Shown piece by piece: positions 33,839 to 43,047 of a DNA stretch of 47,907 bases. This stretch comes from Gammaproteobacteria bacterium (GTDB taxonomy: Bacteria; Pseudomonadota; Gammaproteobacteria; Steroidobacterales; Steroidobacteraceae), in contig PKXS01000043.1 of assembly GCA_003132425.1 (NCBI GenBank), positions 83,188-131,094 on the forward strand, written 5' to 3'. Position numbers and translations under genes: made by a program. The notes beneath the pieces are model-generated. The model saw only the letters and a program-made list of their open reading frames with translations. It did not search any database and was not told the origin of the DNA. Every line of letters starts with the position of its first letter. The stretch's first letter is position 1.

Positions 33839-34024
33839 TTAATAGCAGGGCGGCCGCGTCCCGTCCCGGCAGAGCGCGGGTCCCGAGTCCTGTGGTACGA
33901 CCACCGTCGTGGTTCCCGAGCTCGGCGGAACGACGACCGTGGTCGCTCTCGATGGCGGCGGGCTGTTGCTGACACAGCCTGAGAGCATAGCGCCTAAGAT
34001 AAGCAATCCTGATACGATCTTCAT
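33839..34024 (-). CDS. Small lipoprotein, unknown function
   Basis: A 61-residue lipoprotein: signal MKIVSGLLILGAMLSGC with lipobox LSGC. The mature part has two copies of TTVVVP separated by PSSG, and an end PALCRDGTRPPCY with two cysteines. The CRDGTRP tail is seen in many short proteobacterial envelope proteins of unknown role. The ATG at 34024 has AGGAGA 6 nt upstream; an ATG 18 bp earlier would only add MNQETK. It lies alone, just outside the putative island, on the minus strand. Confidence 0.7.
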   Translation of the reverse strand: MKIVSGLLILGAMLSGCVSNSPPPSRATTVVVPPSSGTTTVVVPQDSGPALCRDGTRPPCY

Positions 34025-34565
34025 CTTCGTCTCCTGGTTCAATCGAATTTGGTCCAGAACCGATTGTCGACTGGTTCAATCGTGCCGGATGTCGTATCTG
34101 GTCCCGTTTATAACGCGCGTATTGCGCATTTGGAAGTCGTCGACTGTCCTACAGCGCATTAGTATTGACTGCCGCTCACGCACGTCTGCTGTCCACAGTC
34201 ACTAAGAATGCGCCGTCAGCGCGTGTTACCTCCGTTCATAGGCCGATCGAGTTGCATCACACGGCGCAATTGCGCTTGATCCGACCCGTGTCTTGCGGCT
34301 TATTGGGAACACTCACCCTGCTAAGCGTCTATTCTGTGCACTAACGCTCAAACACCCGCAGGCGTCCTCTTCGATCCGCGACAGCAGTACCGCCGGCGCG
34401 ATACGCGCCCGTGACTTGTTAAATCTACTCGCGAAAGTGAACTACCGCTCGGAATGAGCCAGGGTCGCCGTCGGTCTCGTCACGGACTGCCCAAATGGGG
34501 TTCCCCTACACTTTATCTCGCCTGCAATGACGCAGAGCAGCCGTATTCAAGCGTGGAGGCTATGA
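34025..34565. other. Intergenic region upstream of the repeat lipoprotein
   Basis: About 540 bp. It should contain the promoters of the small lipoprotein (left) and the large repeat lipoprotein (right), but no clear -35/-10 pair stands out. No gene is supported. A GGAGG ribosome site at 34555-34559 serves the next gene. Confidence 0.45.
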
Positions 34566-37532
34566 ATGACCTTCCTACGTACAACGCGCTCCGGTAGCAC
34601 GTCGCTTGTTGGATTCAAGGCGATAGCCGCGCTCATCCTCGTGAGCTTCATGGGTATGCTCGCCGGGTGTTATGGGTCGTCCTGGTCGAACTCGCCGCAG
34701 ACAGCGCAACTCACCTCCATCGCGGTGGGACCACCGGACAGCAGCGTTGCGATGGGCTTGACGAATCAGTTCACGGCGACCGGTTTGTTCTCCGATGGCT
34801 CGAAGTGGAACATCTCGTCGCAGGTGGCCTGGAAGTCCGCCAATGCGGCCATGGCCTCCATCAGCAACGCGGGACTCGCGACCGCGGTCAGCCCGGGCAC
34901 AACCACGATCACCGCGACCCTTGGAAGCGTGTCCGGGTCGACGACTCTGGCCGTGACGGCGGCGACTCTTGTATCGATCGGCGTGACGCCCATGAATCCG
35001 AGCATCGCCAGCGGTCTGAGCGATGCGCTCAAGGCAATCGGCGTCTATACCGACAACTCGACGCACGACCTCACGGACTCGGTGACCTGGAGTACCTCCG
35101 CCGCGATCGTCGCCTCGATCAGCAACACGTCGGGCTCCAATGGACTTACCACCGCGGCGAACCCCGGCTCGACGACGATCACGGCGACCCTGGGCGCCGT
35201 GTCGGGGTCCACGAATCTCACTGTGACCTCCGCGAGCCTCATGGCAATCGGCGTGACACCGGCGAACCCGAGCATCGCCACTGGCCTGACCGAAGTGCTC
35301 AAGGCGACCGGTGTCTATAGCGATCATTCGACGCATGACCTCACGAGCTTGGCGACCTGGAGTTCCTCCGCCACGACTGCCGCCTCGGTCAGCAACACGT
35401 CGGGGTCAAAGGGACTCACGACGGCGCTGAGCCCTGGTTCGACGACGATCACGGCGACGCTGGGCGGTGTATCCGGATCAACGACCCTGAATGTGACCGC
35501 CGCGACGCTCGTCTCTATCGGCGTGACCCCGGCGAACCCCAGCATCGCTAATGGTCTGAAATCCCAGTTCACGGCGATGGGGACCTACACCGACAACTCT
35601 ACGCAGAACCTCACGGCGAAGGTGGTGTGGAGCTCCTCCAATCCGACCGTCGCGACGGTGAGTAATGCATCGGGTTACGACGGACTCGGAACGGCGCTCA
35701 CTTCCGGCTCGGTGACAGTCACCGCGACCCTGGGCGGCGTGTCCGGGTCCACGGCTTTGACCGTCACCCCCGCAACGCTCATGTCGATCGCTGTGACACC
35801 CACGAACCCCAGCATCGCCATTGGTCTGACGAATCCGTTCATCGCGACCGGGACCTACACCGACAATTCGACGCAGGACCTCACTGGCTCAGTGGCCTGG
35901 ACGTCATCCAATACGACCGTGGCATCGGTCAGCAACGCCTCGGGTTCCCAGGGTCTCGCGATGGGAGTGAGCGCGGGATCGGTGACGATCACGGCCGCTC
36001 TCGGCAGCGTGTCCGGATCGACCGGCTTGACGGTCACGCCCGCGGCACTCGTCTCGATCGCCCTGATACCGGCGAACCCCAGCATCGCCAACGGCACCAG
36101 CCAACAGTTCGCTGCCACCGGAACTTATACGGACAACTCGACGCAACCCTTGACGACATCGGTGACCTGGAGTTCTTCCGACACAACCGTCGCCTCGATC
36201 AGCAATGCGTCGGGGTCCAACGGGCTGGCGACCACGGTCAGTCAGGGAGCGGTCACGATTACCGCAACTCTGGGCACTGTCTCCGGCTCGACCGGCTTGA
36301 CCGTCACACCCGCGACGCTGGTGTCCATCGCCGTGACGCCGGCCAGTCCCAGCATCGCCGACGGAACTACCCAGCAGTTCACCGCGACCGGGACCTATAC
36401 GGATAATTCGACGCAGAACCTCACCGCATCGGTGACCTGGACGTCTTCCGCTACGACGATAGCCTCGGTCAGCAATGCTGCGGGCTCCAGCGGACTTGCG
36501 ACGGCCGTCGGTGTCGGGTCGACGTCGATCAGTGCGGCTTTGGGTAGCGTGACGTCACCCACGGCGACTTTGACCGCGACCGCCGCCCCGGAGTACGCCT
36601 TTGCGGCGAACCAATCCGACAACACAGTGTCGCAGTACACGATTGGCGCCGGCGGCGCGCTCACCGCGATCGGCACGGCGGCGACCGGGAATGAGCCCAA
36701 CGCCGTCGCCGTCGACCCGTCGGGCCGCTACCTCTATGTGGCAAACTGGACCGGCAGTACCCTCTCGCAGTACACGATTGGCACGGGCGGCGCGCTCACT
36801 GCCATCGGCACAGTGGCGACTGGAAGCAACCCCGCATCCGTCACCGTCGACCCCTCAGGCAGCTACGTCTATGTCGCGAACCTAGGGAGCGATACCGTCT
36901 CGCAGTACACAATTGGCACGGGCGGCACGCTCACTGCCATCGGTACGATGGCGACCGGGAGCGGCCCCGCATGCCTCACCGTCGACCCCACGGGCCACTA
37001 CGTCTATGTGGCGAACGAAAATGGCAACGATGTCTCGCAGTACACGATCGGCGCCGGCGGCGCGCTCACCTCCACCGGGACGGTGGCGGCAGGAAGCTAT
37101 CCCCAATCCGTTTCCATCGACCCTTCGGGCCAATACGCCTATGTGGCGAACTACAGCGACTACACCCTCTCGCAGTACACGATTGGCACGGGCGGCGCGC
37201 TCACTGCCATCGGCACGGTGGCGACTGGGAGCAACCCAGAATCCGTCACCGTCGACCCCACGGGCCGCTATGTCTATGCCGCGAACTACGGAGGCAATAC
37301 GGTTTCGGAGTATACGATTGGCACGGGCGGCGCGCTCACTGCCATCGGCACGATGGCGACCGGCAGCGGTCCCTGGTACATCACCGTCGATGTCACGGGC
37401 CGCTATGTTTATGTGGCGAACTTCAACGACAACACCGTCTCGCAGTTCACGATTGGCACGGGCGGCGTGCTCATTTCCTCCGGAACGGCGGCGACAGGGA
37501 ACGGACCTAACGCCATCACCACGAATTATTGA
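34566..37532 (+). CDS. Repeat lipoprotein: seven Ig-like (BIG2) domains and a seven-bladed beta-propeller
   Basis: 988 residues. The signal ends in lipobox MLAGC (Cys about 35). Residues about 48-675 hold seven BIG2-type Ig-like repeats of about 90 residues, each opening LVSIAVTPANPSIA-like and closing VSGSTTLTVT-like. From about 676 to the end are seven 45-residue blades with the pattern YVYVANxxxxTVSQYTIGTG followed by GALTAIGTVATGS, a YVTN/lactonase-type propeller that would close as a complete ring. Such proteins are surface-exposed adhesion or binding scaffolds. The ATG at 34566 has GGAGG 6 nt upstream, which settles the start. It is a single gene with no operon partner visible. The DNA repeats make it prone to recombination. 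Confidence 0.9.
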   Translation: MTFLRTTRSGSTSLVGFKAIAALILVSFMGMLAGCYGSSWSNSPQTAQLTSIAVGPPDSSVAMGLTNQFTATGLFSDGSKWNISSQVAWKSANAAMASISNAGLATAVSPGTTTITATLGSVSGSTTLAVTAATLVSIGVTPMNPSIASGLSDALKAIGVYTDNSTHDLTDSVTWSTSAAIVASISNTSGSNGLTTAANPGSTTITATLGAVSGSTNLTVTSASLMAIGVTPANPSIATGLTEVLKATGVYSDHSTHDLTSLATWSSSATTAASVSNTSGSKGLTTALSPGSTTITATLGGVSGSTTLNVTAATLVSIGVTPANPSIANGLKSQFTAMGTYTDNSTQNLTAKVVWSSSNPTVATVSNASGYDGLGTALTSGSVTVTATLGGVSGSTALTVTPATLMSIAVTPTNPSIAIGLTNPFIATGTYTDNSTQDLTGSVAWTSSNTTVASVSNASGSQGLAMGVSAGSVTITAALGSVSGSTGLTVTPAALVSIALIPANPSIANGTSQQFAATGTYTDNSTQPLTTSVTWSSSDTTVASISNASGSNGLATTVSQGAVTITATLGTVSGSTGLTVTPATLVSIAVTPASPSIADGTTQQFTATGTYTDNSTQNLTASVTWTSSATTIASVSNAAGSSGLATAVGVGSTSISAALGSVTSPTATLTATAAPEYAFAANQSDNTVSQYTIGAGGALTAIGTAATGNEPNAVAVDPSGRYLYVANWTGSTLSQYTIGTGGALTAIGTVATGSNPASVTVDPSGSYVYVANLGSDTVSQYTIGTGGTLTAIGTMATGSGPACLTVDPTGHYVYVANENGNDVSQYTIGAGGALTSTGTVAAGSYPQSVSIDPSGQYAYVANYSDYTLSQYTIGTGGALTAIGTVATGSNPESVTVDPTGRYVYAANYGGNTVSEYTIGTGGALTAIGTMATGSGPWYITVDVTGRYVYVANFNDNTVSQFTIGTGGVLISSGTAATGNGPNAITTNY
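34700..36590 (+). repeat. Tandem repeats coding BIG2 domains
   Basis: Seven units of about 260-276 bp, diverged from each other but with shared blocks such as CCCCAGCATCGCCA and GACAACTCGACGCA. They begin near 34709, 34971, 35235, 35511, 35781, 36048 and 36324. Confidence 0.8.
36591..37529 (+). repeat. Tandem repeats coding propeller blades
   Basis: Seven units of about 135 bp with high identity, for example CAGTACACGATTGGCACGGG repeated with few changes. The near-identity at DNA level suggests recent expansion or gene conversion. Confidence 0.88.
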
Positions 37533-37533
37533 T

Positions 37534-37754
37534 CGCGAGATCGGCGCGGTGAAACGCCGGCCTGGGCGCATGGCAACGGCGTCGAGCCATCCCATTTCGC
37601 ACGGACCCAGGACGAAGCCTATCGCGAGATCGCTGCAAAGGCAGCGCTCGCCCAGAGCGAGATGGCAGCGGCGCTCTCATCCTTCGGCACGGTGCTCGCG
37701 GAGATCCCGTCCCGGCTTGCCGTGGTCGAGAAAATTCTCAAGGACGTTGGGTAA
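37534..37754 (+). pseudogene. Possible C-terminal gene fragment
   Basis: A 73-codon open stretch after the repeat lipoprotein, with no start codon in a likely place. It ends ARTQDEAYREIAAKAALAQS, EMAAALSSFGTVLAEIPSRL, AVVEKILKDVG, which looks like a real helical protein tail. A hairpin (TCGCTTT/AAAGCGA, 37760-37783) follows its stop. I do not recognise a family. It may be a remnant, and the confidence is low. Confidence 0.35.
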
Positions 37755-37811
37755 AGAGATCGCTTTTTCCGCCGGCAAAGCGAGAAAACTACAAGCATAA
37801 AGGAGCCCCAA

Positions 37812-38213
37812 ATGAACGAGGTTTCGTTGTTTCGCCTGTATGTCTTGCGCGCCATGTATTTGTTCATCGTGGTCGGGCTAGGCGTCTATCTCTGGCCCGA
37901 CGTGCTCGATCCTGAAAAACATTGGGAACTGATGAAGGGGCAGGCCTCCTGCATGCTCGCCGCCTTTTCCTTGCTCTGCATCCTCGGATTGCGCTATCCG
38001 CTGCAGATGCTGCCCGCGCTCCTCTGGGAAGTGGTCTGGAAGACGCTTTGGCTCTTGCTCGTTCCGTTACCGCAGTGGATGGCAGGCCGTGTCGACGAGT
38101 CGATCAAGCCCTCGATCTTTGCCTGTTCCATGGTCGTGCTCGTTTATATCGCCATTCCCTGGCGCTATGTGTTCGCGCACTACGTGAAAGCGCGCGGCGA
38201 TCGTTGGCGATGA
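37812..38213 (+). CDS. Integral membrane protein, unknown function
   Basis: A 133-residue protein with about four hydrophobic helices: YVLRAMYLFIVVGLGVYLW, ASCMLAAFSLLCILGLRYPL, LLWEVVWKTLWLLLVPLPQW and ACSMVVLVYIAIPWRYVF. The ATG at 37812 has AGGAG 6 nt upstream. The C-terminus is basic (HYVKARGDRWR), consistent with a cytoplasmic end. It converges on the Nudix gene with a 15-bp gap. I do not recognise a named family. Confidence 0.75.
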   Translation: MNEVSLFRLYVLRAMYLFIVVGLGVYLWPDVLDPEKHWELMKGQASCMLAAFSLLCILGLRYPLQMLPALLWEVVWKTLWLLLVPLPQWMAGRVDESIKPSIFACSMVVLVYIAIPWRYVFAHYVKARGDRWR

Positions 38214-38228
38214 CGCCCTTGACGATCG

Positions 38229-38729
38229 TCAGGTATTCGGCAGCGCGAGGCGGGATAACAAGGTGGGGATGGCGCACCAATGCGCGCTGTTAATCGACAA
38301 TTTCGGCAGTGATGCAATTGCCTCCCAACCGGCCGTTCCGCCCTCTGAATTGAGCCATTTTTGCCCAATTATCACATGATCTGGAAAGTGATAAAGCCGG
38401 AAAGTCTGGTCATAAATCCAGAACTCCTTGCGATCATCGGCGTAGAAGCCGCGCACCTGCTGGAATCGCTCGAAGGGGCCCTTGACGTTAAAAGCAATGC
38501 CGACTTCCTCGGCCCATTCACGCTCCATTGCCTGATCGGGCGTTTCGTCATCTTCTATTCCGCCGCCAGGAAGTTCTGGCACGTCGGGCGCGCAAGCCTC
38601 GGCTGAAAGCATTATCGCGTTGTCATAGATGGCAACCACCAGTGCGAATACGCCGCGGCGCGACTTGATAGTCGATTGCGCATAGGGGGTTACAACGTTG
38701 CCCCATCGATCATAGAAAGTGATTGACAT
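38229..38729 (-). CDS. Nudix hydrolase
   Basis: A 166-residue protein with a full Nudix box, G-x5-E-x7-REW-x-EE-x-GI, in GGIEDDETPDQAMEREWAEE followed by VGI. The glutamates bind the metal that cleaves a nucleoside diphosphate linked to another group. The substrate cannot be told; the flanking FALVVAIYDNAIMLSAEA and VRGFYADDRKEFWIYDQTFR stretches do not match a known specificity. The ATG at 38729 is preferred; ATG 38759 would add ten residues (MHPESDCANT). Neither has a strong ribosome site. Confidence 0.85.
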   Translation of the reverse strand: MSITFYDRWGNVVTPYAQSTIKSRRGVFALVVAIYDNAIMLSAEACAPDVPELPGGGIEDDETPDQAMEREWAEEVGIAFNVKGPFERFQQVRGFYADDRKEFWIYDQTFRLYHFPDHVIIGQKWLNSEGGTAGWEAIASLPKLSINSAHWCAIPTLLSRLALPNT

Positions 38730-39018
38730 AGTATTTGCACAATCTGACTCAGGGTGCATGCGTGAACTCAGTTTGAGGGGACCTCAAGACTCGGATCTTT
38801 AGGTACGTCCAACGTTTCTCGTAGCATAGCGGACGCGGACGTCTCACTGCCGCTCTGGAACCGCAACGACCGTCAAGCAATCTTAGATAAGCGTGATGCG
38901 TGCGGTCAAAGTCGAGGGAAGAGGGCCTCAAGCCTGCAGATGACGGAAGAGCTTCTGCGACCAGGCGATCTGGCGAGGCATCGGGTGTGACGGGAACACT
39001 GTGGCGATTGTAGGATCG

Positions 39019-39414
39019 TCAGCCGAATTTAGCCCGCATCCGTTCGGATAACTTCGCCAGGTGCATTACCACGCGTTCGTGTGTGCCGACTCCAATCTCC
39101 TCGTTTCCGTCGCTCGCACGAATCGAAAACTCGATGCGCCGCCCATCAACGACGGTCACTTTCGCTTCGCCGGTAACGCGCCGACCAGCCGGCGTCGCGG
39201 CCAGATGGCGCACGTCGACACGCGTGCCGAGCGCACTTTCGCCGGCGTCAAGGTAAGGCTTGATCGCGTTTAGCGCCGCGTTCTCCATGACCATGATCAT
39301 GACCGGCGTTGCCAGGACCGGAGGTAATGTCACATCCTTAAACCTGCTGGCGAGATGGTCGGGCATGACGACAAGACTGAACGAGCCCGTGGCCCCGACC
39401 GGTATCGATTGCAT
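39019..39414 (-). CDS. Thioesterase-like protein (FlK / hot-dog fold)
   Basis: A 131-residue hot-dog-fold protein. LPPVLATPVMIMVMENAALN is typical of the FlK-like thioesterase family, followed by GTRVDVRHLAATPAGRRVTG, VVDGRRIEFSIRASDG and GTHERVVM, where His and Glu sit at the expected active-site place. Such enzymes hydrolyse short acyl-CoA esters in the cytoplasm. The ATG at 39414 has AAAGGAAAGG just upstream. A long frame continues to 39636 but only as unlikely sequence. It stands alone. Confidence 0.85.
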   Translation of the reverse strand: MQSIPVGATGSFSLVVMPDHLASRFKDVTLPPVLATPVMIMVMENAALNAIKPYLDAGESALGTRVDVRHLAATPAGRRVTGEAKVTVVDGRRIEFSIRASDGNEEIGVGTHERVVMHLAKLSERMRAKFG

Positions 39415-39635
39415 GGCCTTTCCTTTGAGTTGATAGGAATTATAAACCGCATGCCGACCTCCGTTCGCGCCGGTATTTGATCGGTGTACTTTCAATCGCC
39501 GTTGCCGTCGACCTGCAAGGAATACGAGCGCGGGATCGTCCGGGGTGAGACCCAACCGGTCGGATACCGGTGACTGATTCGGAGATCGAAGTGTTGCCTT
39601 CGTGTCGGCAAGCACGCCAGGTCTAGCGCCAAACA

Positions 39636-39669
39636 ACCGGGAGCCGGGCTTGCGGTCCCGGCTCCTGGT
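39636..39669 (-). terminator. Rho-independent terminator for the 39692-40138 gene
   Basis: A 13-bp GC-rich stem (39636-39648 with 39657-39669, one G-T pair) and an 8-nt loop. On the minus strand it is followed by TTGTTTGG, and it lies about 22 nt after the stop of the secreted protein gene. Confidence 0.7.
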
Positions 39670-39691
39670 TCTGGCTTTCGCAATCCCAGTG

Positions 39692-40138
39692 TTATTTCAG
39701 GTCAAGTTCCTGCCCGGTCCACGAACCGAGAATTCGCCGCATTTTGCCGCGATCGACCGCGCCCTGATTAGCAGCCGCCAACGAGCCTTCCACTTGCTTC
39801 GTTATCGCATCTCCCTTGGCGGTTGCATCGTCCAACGCCGCCCAGTTCTTGTAATAGACCACCAGGTAAATGTCCGGATCATTTTCGCCGCGCGGCTCGA
39901 CGGTGATTACCTTATAGCCGGTAATGTACCCGGCCTTCTTTGCTGTTTCCTGCGTTGCCTTCCATGTCTTGTCGAGATACTTCATGTAGTCATCAAACTT
40001 CCCGTAGTCGGTGCGAATCGCAGATACGTTGACGACCGGCCCTTCAGTAAATGGATGCTCATCCGCAACCGCCGCGACGCTTGTAAGCGTGAGCCCAAGG
40101 AAAGCCGCGAACGCGGCGAGATAGTTATTGCTTTTCAT
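39692..40138 (-). CDS. Secreted NIPSNAP/dimeric-barrel-like protein, unknown function
   Basis: A 148-residue protein with signal MKSNNYLAAFAAFLGLTLTS and a cleavage near VAA/VADE. The mature part, GPVVNVSAIRTDYGKFDDYM through WKATQETAKKAGYITGYKVI, EPRGENDPDIYLVVYYKNWA, suggests a ferredoxin-like dimeric alpha/beta barrel as in NIPSNAP proteins. The role is unknown and it is likely periplasmic. It has its own terminator at 39636-39669. The ATG at 40138 follows TCAAAGGGAAAT, a usable ribosome site. Confidence 0.75.
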   Translation of the reverse strand: MKSNNYLAAFAAFLGLTLTSVAAVADEHPFTEGPVVNVSAIRTDYGKFDDYMKYLDKTWKATQETAKKAGYITGYKVITVEPRGENDPDIYLVVYYKNWAALDDATAKGDAITKQVEGSLAAANQGAVDRGKMRRILGSWTGQELDLK

Positions 40139-40391
40139 AATTTCCCTTTGAGTGATTTAGTGTTATATAAAGGCGCGCCAGAAGCGCCCACGCGGAATAT
40201 ATTAACCCCAATGGCTGCTCTGTGGGTTGCCATACATAGACCAAACGAGCTTAAACGATCAACGCTGAGATTGCTCGGCGGCTGTAGTTCGATAAAATGG
40301 AGCAGGTGGGAGATTTGTCGACAATATCCGCTAAAGCAGCCTCATTGCGCCGGCAACCGGAAACTGTCCACCTGCTCTTTACAGATGCGTG

Positions 40392-40562
40392 TCAGCGGCA
40401 GTGCTCGTCCTGCTCGGCGCACTGATGCCATGTATTTTCGTGATAATACCTATGTTGATCGCGATCATAGTAGCCTTCGCGCGGTCCGACGACGCAGGCC
40501 GATGCAAACACGATCAATCCCAGCAAGAAACTGCCTTTGGCAACGGGTTTTAAGTTCGTCAT
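40392..40562 (-). CDS. Small lipoprotein, unknown function
   Basis: A 56-residue lipoprotein: signal MTNLKPVAKGSFLLGLIVFA followed by SAC (lipobox-like ASAC). The mature peptide is short and rich in Tyr, His and Arg (GPREGYYDRDQHRYYHENTW) and ends HQCAEQDEHCR with two Cys. The ATG at 40562 has AGGAG 6 nt upstream. Similar Tyr/His-rich short lipoproteins are common in soil proteobacteria; the function is unknown. Confidence 0.7.
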   Translation of the reverse strand: MTNLKPVAKGSFLLGLIVFASACVVGPREGYYDRDQHRYYHENTWHQCAEQDEHCR

Positions 40563-40812
40563 AGATGCTCCTGTTAATTGACGCAATGAGCATATCCCAC
40601 CGTCGCCGCGGCGAAACGTCCCTTAGTTCCGACAGTTTGTGTAAGCAAAGCTCTTACAGGTCGGCACGAGTTGGGATGGCGCATGCAGATTCTACAAACG
40701 CCTGTGGCCGTTCCTTAACTTGTAGTGCGCGATGGCTCACTAGCGACTAAAATCCCAGTGCAAGAGGCCGAATAGCGCCTTGAGAGGGAATACCTTGGGG
40801 ACACTTCGACGA

Positions 40813-42105
40813 ATGACGCGCAGCGCATCGCAAAGCATTGCAGTAGGCATTCTGCTGTTCTTTGGCGCCAGGAACGGTGTCCTCGCCGATCCGCCGGCCG
40901 GCGCGGAAGCTGGAGCTGCGGGCGTGTCGTCCTCGAGCGATACGCCAAAATCGCTCCCCCAGAGGAATTTTCTCTCGTCAGTGAAACAGTCTCTCAGAAT
41001 GGGCTTCGATCACGAAATGGTGCGTGGCCATTTCGATCTCGGCACACCGCCGAACTCGCATCGATACTATTGCTTGGTCGACACCAAGACTCATAGTAGA
41101 GAACCCAATGGAGTGCTGGGCCAGCCAGTCCCGCTGCCTGATGGGACGACCGGCCTCAAGGTTGATTCCGTCTCATTATTCGGCTGTGACGACGCAGAGA
41201 AGCAAGGGATGCTGGTCACCGCCGGGTACGTGTTGAACGCGCCGACCGGCGCCGCAATTACCCCGCCGGCAGCCACGCTGGCAGCGCCGCCGGCACAGGT
41301 GCCGGCGCAAACTCTTAGTCCACCCGAGGTATCCCCGGACAAAATCGACGTTGCCGGCGTGAAGCTTGGAATGTCGCTCGATGAAGTCCGCGCGGCGCTC
41401 AAATCCAAAAAGTTGCGCGAATACAATGAGTCGGCGGAAACCCTGGGCTATTTGGACTCCGCCAGGGGCGCCATGCGGTCGATCGCCAACGGGTCCTTTG
41501 TGAATGTCATTGCAGCGTGGACCCCATCGACTACCGGCGATTCCTTCGAGGCGGACGGGGAATCTTACGAAGTCATGTTCACTCCGGTCCCGGGCAAGGA
41601 GCGGGCGATGGCAATTGTCCACTCGGTTGGGTATTCGCCGGCGAATGCCGTTCGCGAAATCACTCTAGAGAATGAGTTGGCAAGGAAATACGGAGGCTTC
41701 ACGGGATCGAATACCTTGCCGGAGTCTCCTACTTGGCGTGTTCAGAGCGGTGGTAACGTGCAGGTCGGCGATTCGTGCGATCGCCGCGGACAATTTGGCG
41801 GGCTCGGCGCCTTGAGCGTCGCAAGCGCGGCCCGGGAAAATCTTGCTCTGAAGAGAACTCCCGACGAGTTGCGATTCCAAATCGATCACTGCGGAATTGC
41901 GATCGTGACCGAAGACCACTTCACTGCGAACGGCGGTGCATTGCGTGGGGATCGCCTAGTGACACGATTTACGGTGACTGCGTACAGCCCAGCGATCGCC
42001 TTCGAGGGATCCAAGGCGGCGGCCCAGCTCATTCAGGCAGCCAAGGGCTCGCCCGACAAGGCCGATGCTGCGCGAGGCAAAGATCAACCCGCTCCGAATC
42101 TTTGA
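40813..42105 (+). CDS. Secreted protein of unknown function
   Basis: About 430 residues from the ATG at 40813; TTG 40795 with an AGAGGG site is an alternative start. Signal region SIAVGILLFFGARNGVLA. The first mature domain has HEMVRGHFDLGTPPNSHRYY then CLVDTKT. A Pro/Ala linker (AAPPAQVPAQTLSPPEV) joins it to the C-terminal domain, which opens IDVAGVKLGMSLDEVRAALK, a motif seen in small secreted SmpA/OmlA-like or DUF proteins. Four cysteines in the second half may pair. It is the only gene on its strand here. I do not recognise a specific family. Confidence 0.75.
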   Translation: MTRSASQSIAVGILLFFGARNGVLADPPAGAEAGAAGVSSSSDTPKSLPQRNFLSSVKQSLRMGFDHEMVRGHFDLGTPPNSHRYYCLVDTKTHSREPNGVLGQPVPLPDGTTGLKVDSVSLFGCDDAEKQGMLVTAGYVLNAPTGAAITPPAATLAAPPAQVPAQTLSPPEVSPDKIDVAGVKLGMSLDEVRAALKSKKLREYNESAETLGYLDSARGAMRSIANGSFVNVIAAWTPSTTGDSFEADGESYEVMFTPVPGKERAMAIVHSVGYSPANAVREITLENELARKYGGFTGSNTLPESPTWRVQSGGNVQVGDSCDRRGQFGGLGALSVASAARENLALKRTPDELRFQIDHCGIAIVTEDHFTANGGALRGDRLVTRFTVTAYSPAIAFEGSKAAAQLIQAAKGSPDKADAARGKDQPAPNL

Positions 42106-42178
42106 ATCTTCTCGCGCGCGAATCCGCGGCAGTAACATGATACCGTCGTAAGGTCCTGACAAAATGGGTTGAAGGGTC

Positions 42179-42964
42179 ATGGCGCGTTCCTCATCATGCC
42201 AAGCGCAGATTGAAATGTTGCGTGATCAGGGTTATGTGGTTCTACCTCGATTCGTGCCGGCCGATGGACTGGTGAGGCTCAACGCAGTCGCTAGAGCACA
42301 GCTCGCGGCACGCGCCGATCCACTGGAATTAGAAGCCGATCTGCAATATCCGGGCGCTCCGCCGTCACGCGCGGCCAGGGGCGGCGCGACCGTGCGCCGG
42401 CTGCTCGACGCATACGGCCGCGACCCAGTGTTCGCCGAGTTTGGCACGTCGCAGGAGTTGCGCGAGTGGCTGGAAGCGTATTTCGGGGAACGGGCGCTGA
42501 TGTCGCGCGCTCATCACAATTGCTTGATGACGAAGCATCCGCTTTTCGGAAGTCTGACAGGCTGGCACCGCGATATTCGCTACTGGTCCTTCGACCGCGA
42601 GGATCTCGTCTCGGTCTGGATTGCGCTCGGCAAAGAGGAAATCGACAACGGTGCGCTGTGGTTCGTGCCGGGTTCACAGCGGATGGCATTCGACGCCGAT
42701 CGCTACGACGAGGCTAAGTTCTTCCGTTCCGATCGCGCGGACAATGCAAAGATAATCGGGGCTAGGGATTCGCCGCGGCTCGCACCCGGCGACGCGGTCT
42801 TCTTTCACTGCAATACCCTGCACTCCGCCGGCAGGAATCTTAGCGATGCCGTGAAATTTTCGCTCGTCTACACCTATCACGGCCGTAGCAACACGCCGAA
42901 GCCGGGTACGCGATCGGCCTCGAAGCCGGAAATCCAACTCGTTCGTCATCCGTCAGAGAGCTAA
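42179..42964 (+). CDS. Phytanoyl-CoA dioxygenase (PhyH) family Fe(II)/2-oxoglutarate oxygenase
   Basis: A 261-residue protein. The metal triad is His130-x-Asp132 in TGWHRDIRYWS and His215 in NTLHSAGRN, with Arg219 a likely 2-oxoglutarate contact. The N-terminal MLRDQGYVVLPRFV is typical of PhyH. WIALGKEEIDNGALWFVPGS is the conserved core strand region. The enzyme hydroxylates an unknown small molecule in the cytoplasm. GAAGGG lies just before the ATG. It begins 73 bp after the 40813-42105 gene in the same direction, so co-transcription is possible. Confidence 0.88.
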   Translation: MARSSSCQAQIEMLRDQGYVVLPRFVPADGLVRLNAVARAQLAARADPLELEADLQYPGAPPSRAARGGATVRRLLDAYGRDPVFAEFGTSQELREWLEAYFGERALMSRAHHNCLMTKHPLFGSLTGWHRDIRYWSFDREDLVSVWIALGKEEIDNGALWFVPGSQRMAFDADRYDEAKFFRSDRADNAKIIGARDSPRLAPGDAVFFHCNTLHSAGRNLSDAVKFSLVYTYHGRSNTPKPGTRSASKPEIQLVRHPSES

Positions 42965-43047
42965 ATCTATCTTGCCACCTGGGGTGAAAGCACCGCAGTG
43001 GCCGTGTTAGCGCCATTGTCCATGACGAAAGCTGCTTACCCGAATCC

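Noticed and set aside
34566-37532. CRISPR array
   Set aside because: The repeats are in frame, 135 and about 265 bp long and code for protein domains; there are no short repeats with unique spacers.
39602-40564. Plus-strand frame of 320 codons
   Set aside because: It is antisense to a secreted protein and a small lipoprotein that each have signals and ribosome sites.
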